Source: Marsupella aquatica (taxonomy: Eukaryota; Marchantiophyta). From it: DNA of 64,000 nt. The DNA is taken from contig OZ316895.1 of NCBI GenBank assembly GCA_973895155.1, positions 12,276,001 to 12,340,000 of the forward strand, given 5' to 3'. The position numbers were made by a program, and so were the translations under genes. Numbering within the stretch: position 1 is the stretch's first letter; every line of letters begins with the position of its first letter. Below are positions 60,045-64,000 of this stretch, piece by piece. A model generated the notes under the pieces. The model was not told where the DNA came from. It did no database searches and saw only the letters and a program-made list of their open reading frames with translations.

Positions 60045-60445
60045 ATGCTCCCATGGATCACATTTTGGTGGTCCATGGGAATTTTGGGCTTATAACTTTA
60101 TGATTATGAGATCATCTTTAGTTTTTCACTTGCAATACAACTAGTGAAGGAGGAGATGTAAAAAAAACTCAAGCCCTAGTATTTCATAAAATGCAATAAA
60201 AAATTAATCTAGTAGAATTTACCCCTGCACATTTCATGATGATTACCTAACTAAAATGACCAAAAATTCACTGTCACTTTGACGGAAACTTTGATGGAAG
60301 TGTAGCTTACCTTTTCCTCTAGCACATCCTAAAAACTAACAAATATATTTAAATTTGGTAAACATAAAGTTATTACAATTACACTCAGATTTTCGGAAAT
60401 GTGGTTTATAAGGGTTTTCATATACCAACCTTGTGGTCCATGGGA
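60045..60445 (+). repeat. Dispersed repeat, copy 2 (palindromic GGATCACA...TGGTGGTCC)
   Basis: Second copy of the family at 32868-33260, same orientation. It has CCCATGGATCACATTTTGGT at the start, then AAAATGACCAAAAATTC, CTGTCACTT, AGTGTAGCTTACC and TATAAGGGTTTTC. Overall identity is about 70-75% by eye. Confidence 0.75.
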
Positions 60446-61130
60446 GCATAATTTTCTTGAGATATGCGGAAGCTTGAAGTCTCAAATGATAAAAGAAAAT
60501 GTACACACATGTAAACTTTGTGATATATGGAAGCTTACGTTTGCTCTAATGAAGCAACGTCAAATATGAAGTTGTCAACGAATGAGTTCTCACACAGATG
60601 TCACCTCTTTTCTCTAGAAACTTCAAAGTTGCCAGGCATGCCCACAGTGAAGCCTGCTAAACTATTGGGCTATGTTGGCTGGGCCCGTTATTGAAGCTCA
60701 TGGTTCCGGTCAACCTGCTTTTGCACAAACCCTCATCCCACATGGAGGTTCACCAAGGCCCTTTGCACACAAAAGACTTGATAGGCAACATGTACGAGTG
60801 GGATGGAAGGGGTGCAGTAAATGAGTTTCTAAGGACTTGTCAACTGAAAGGTATATAATGAGGGGGAGGGCAGTCTGTACACTGTAGCGATGGTGGTAAC
60901 GAAGCCTGGCGAAGCTGAACAGAAACAACCTGGGACATTTTTAGTTATTTCAAGTAAACTGTGCCCCTTGCATGGTGTACGAATCTGACATTTGTTTTGC
61001 TGCAGTAACTTGATTTCAGGAGAGAATAGTTCAGGAAATAGCTTGGCAGATAATACAACTTGGATAGCTTGAAAATCACATGTTTGTCTTGCCTATAGAA
61101 CAACAGCAGGAAGATCGCTCCCCTGGGCTC
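60446..61130. other. Gene-free stretch, nothing recognised
   Basis: No coding region or repeat that I can support. Confidence 0.4.
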
Positions 61131-61495
61131 GTGGAAACGTCTTGTCCATCGACAAAGCATTGCTCTTTGGACATATAGTCATCATCATCACACTACAAGA
61201 GGAAATCCATAGCAAAAACTTCTGCAGGACATTTCTGGGTTCGGCTGGTCCATTTACGCCAACCTTGTTCAAATACTCACCTTCTGTTCTTCCATGAATG
61301 TGGAACGAGAGAAGGTTGTACGGTAGGGTTGTTTTGACAAGGGTTCTGAGCCTAAACGCGTTGTCAATCGACAAAGCACCTCTCTTTAGGCACATAGTTA
61401 TCATCGTCATTACTACAAGAAGAACCCATGAGGGTGGAACGAGAAGAGATTGTAACGAAGGGTTGTTTTCACAAGGATTCTGAGCTGAACGAGTG
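61131..61495 (+). repeat. Two interleaved duplications downstream of the DUF1995 gene
   Basis: ATCGACAAAGCA..TCTCTTT(G/A)G(A/G)CA(T/C)ATAGT(C/T)ATCATC occurs at about 61146 and 61367. GTGGAACGAGA...GGGTTGTTTT(G/C)ACAAGG(G/A)TTCTGAGC occurs at about 61300 and 61435. Pairs are about 85% identical. The repetition opens a 148-residue minus-strand frame that I do not consider a gene. Confidence 0.8.
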
Positions 61496-61646
61496 CCATT
61501 TCCATTCAGCCGCAGGTTTAAAGAAGAATGTTTGGGCACATACGGAGACGACAGGCATGGGAATCACGCAGATGAAAGTTTTCCTCAAAGCTAAAAATTT
61601 AATTCCATACAATACATACACTGTCGACCACAAGGGGCCAAGAAGC

Positions 61647-64000
61647 TTATCGGGACAACGATTGCATAAACCGGCTCATAGATGAGAACACCCCGACAAG
61701 GTTCTGGAGAGGGCCAGGCTCTTTGTCAGCTCCATCTTCGTCTTTTTGACCTTTCCTTAAAAACAGCATCTGCAGATCACCAATTCATTAATATGGTGTC
61801 AAACTCATTTACTTCTGGGGACGATATTTCGAAAAGATTTTCCAAATCACCTTGACTTACCTCAACCACAACGAGTATGTCAGGACAAGCATAAGACATG
61901 GAAGAACGAAAACCTCTAGGTTAAAAGTTTTTCTTCATGGCACCGAAACTATAAATAGAAATCGATATGATAGCAAGGTGTGCATTTCAGCCTTATTGCT
62001 AGGAAAGACGCACCTCAACATCTTCTAGAACAGGACGAGAGGGTTCCTCACTGGCCAGAAGATATCTTCCTGGAGTATTCTCGTCATCAAAGAACACTTG
62101 CCATGCCCTGCCACAATATTTCATTGGGGTTTATTTAATTGGCATCTTCAGAGATTACCAAGTCCTATTCTATTGAAAGCAGCTAGGACAAGCACCCTTA
62201 AAGTCAACGATAAGTTCTAAACACATTTACGGGTAGGTCAATAAACGCATACCCAGGGTACCTCCGGAAAATGGCTCCAAATGACAGTGTTCGCATTGAA
62301 TACACTGGGTTGAAGGTGCTGCAGTCACATTCAGTGATAATTCAGAATGTCTTATGCATACGAGAGGATAATCAAAAAGTACTTAAAACAGTACAGTACC
62401 TAATCCTCCAGCTTTAGGATGCATTTTGAAAAACAGAAACCACTCGAAAGATCCGTACTGGCATGTTTGGCGTACACCTAACCTGAGAAAGAACTCCTTC
62501 ATCCGCCTTACATTGAGGCCAATCCCCACCTCACCACTTTGAAGCGCTGGGTTATACATAATTAGGGGTCGCGGCTGCAATTAGGTTACACCAACCAGCA
62601 GGCCAGCAGTTCAACAAGCAAGATTTTAATCAGAGCCAGCAAACATGCCAATTACCGATCCTAGAGGTCCAAGGGCAAAACAGAGGACACCACAACCACG
62701 ACTTTCAAATCACGATCTCAGCTAACAATATTCCAATCAAAGACAACCACGTCACCAATCAACAAGTAACCTGGACTGCTGAACACACACTACTCTGGAT
62801 TTCTCAAACAAAAGGGATCGTAGCCAGAAGCACCTAGCCTCCCGCTCTGTTTGCCTCTTCTAAAAGCTGCACAAAAATAACAAGGGACCATACCGGGCCG
62901 TCAACTTCCCCCAGGACCGATGAGGCAATCTTCTGTACAGAAGAAAGCATTTGAAAGTCTGGTAGTACCAAGACCACCACTTCATCATCAATGGACACAG
63001 GCTTCCTGTCATTCAAACTGTAGACAAGGTCCTAGGTATCAGTAGATATCCAACACAGCAGGTGGGACCCAATAAAAAGCCAAGGAATAGATCCAAGCCC
63101 ATCAAGGTATCTTAATGCAAACAGCGTAAGTTTCTTGGGGGAAAAACTGTTCCTTGCCATGTGACCGTTGCACGGTACTAAATAGCCTCACAATTTTTCA
63201 AACGCTGGAGATCAGCCATTACACACCGAATAGAAAACACCTACCTATACAATCCACCTGCAAAGAACTCTACTCATTGAGATGATTATTTCTAGGAAAA
63301 CAGTACGATTAATATAGTACTAAAACATAATGAGGTCACATGTAGAAACCTTCCAAATGTGAATGGGGCATCCTTCCATTGATTCTTGAGCATAGCAGCT
63401 ACACCCGCATCGGGAAATATTGCTTTCAATTGCTGCACACAGGCTGCACCACGTCAACATTACCAGCCTCACCTTCTGGCAGAAAGCGTTGTAAGCTTCT
63501 CCAACACTACTGCTCCCATAATCAGGAGCCTAGTGAGTAATTCACAGAATTAAAAATAGAGACAAATGTTGCGCCGAATACCTGGGTCCCTAATCTGGAT
63601 TGCAGATCTTCCAAGAAAAGTCTTGACAGATTCCACAATTTTAACTGATCACCTTCCAGACCGGCATTTGTCATTTGCGGCAACAGTAACTCAACCTGCC
63701 TTGCATACGTTAGATAAGTCCTGTGGTCAAGTTCTGAGCCGAGAAGCTTTTTACTTCACGGGAAGTATCTAAGGAACTAAAATGTTGGGCCTTGTCAACC
63801 TTTGCTGCAGACTTGCGCAACATAGGGTTGGTTGTGACCCTTATTTTTCTCTCGCGACCGAATAACTTGCCATGTGGATGTCCTTCATCCAACACAGCTC
63901 GGCCAGCCGCATCACCCTCATCATGAAAACCTCTAGCATAAGCAAAGATATTGGTACAAATTTTACTATTTTCTGTTACGCGCCCTATTATACTCTTCCT
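61647..64000 (-). CDS. DUF1995-domain protein (probably plastid), 5' end outside window
   Basis: Minus-strand exons 63746-63582, 63529-63473, 63432-63350, 63017-62894, 62574-62483, 62318-62253, 62107-62014 and 61769-61647 join in frame to 267 residues plus stop. Phases match at all seven junctions. One further exon ending at about 63800 (GKLFGRERKIRVTTNPMLRK) and others beyond the window supply the N terminus. The acceptor of the exon starting at 63746 is weak. Blocks resembling the DUF1995 family are YARQVELLLPQM, DDEVVVLVLPDFQ, RPLIMYNPALQSGEVGIGLN with VRRMKEFFL, and YSMRTLSFGAIFRRYPGAW. DUF1995 occurs in chloroplast proteins such as LPA3, a photosystem II assembly factor, and in others of unknown role. 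The targeting region is not visible here, so localisation is inferred. No catalytic motif is evident. Confidence 0.8.

Noticed and set aside
61093-61539. 148-residue minus-strand frame
   Set aside because: It spans interleaved duplications, and its repeated peptide segments come from the DNA repeats. No domain.

Overview
This is a stretch of nuclear DNA from a land plant. The evidence is four multi-exon genes of plant families with GT-AG introns of roughly 80 to 820 bases: an aluminium-induced/Wali7-type protein, a VAL/HSI2 B3-CW repressor, a CHID1-like GH18 protein and a plastid-type DUF1995 protein. A Ty1/copia retrotransposon, LINE tails, foldback elements and microsatellites fill the space between them. 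Short introns, long 5' leaders and repeat-filled gaps would fit a seed-free plant (moss, liverwort or lycophyte), but I cannot assign a species from the sequence alone.

Layout. 1-6000 is repeat-rich and gene-free: a relic of a plastid-type ribosomal protein S11 gene near 1.2 kb, a solo copia-type LTR with a perfect 5-bp target duplication at 3245-3524, and an inverted-repeat element at 4454-5068. 6897-8562 (+) is the AILP/Wali7-type gene, four exons. 8.6-15.2 kb holds minisatellites, a LINE 3' end and a 727-bp foldback element. 15288-20127 (-) is a copia element with one LTR, a polyprotein frame broken only by stop codons, and no RNase H or 3' LTR. 21.0-22.5 kb (+) holds a probable small, hydrophilic, LEA-like gene with a G-box and a leader intron. 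22.5-41 kb is almost entirely repeats and low-information DNA. 42633-49401 (+) is the VAL gene. 52126-53385 (+) is a probable membrane-protein gene I do not recognise. 54463-58285 (-) is the CHID1-like gene. 61647 to beyond 64000 (-) is the DUF1995 gene, whose 5' end lies outside the window.

How the genes relate. They are independent eukaryotic transcription units. The AILP-type and LEA-like genes each have a CACGTG G-box/ABRE core upstream, suggesting ABA or stress control (inference). VAL proteins repress embryonic and seed-type programmes by recruiting Polycomb (family knowledge).

I see no clearly new biological system. The most unusual signal is an octamer, TAAGTGCA, scattered with irregular spacing about 16 times in only two places (38.47-39.13 kb and 58.44-59.47 kb), one about 3.5 kb upstream of VAL and the other directly upstream of CHID1. 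No repeat class I know explains it.
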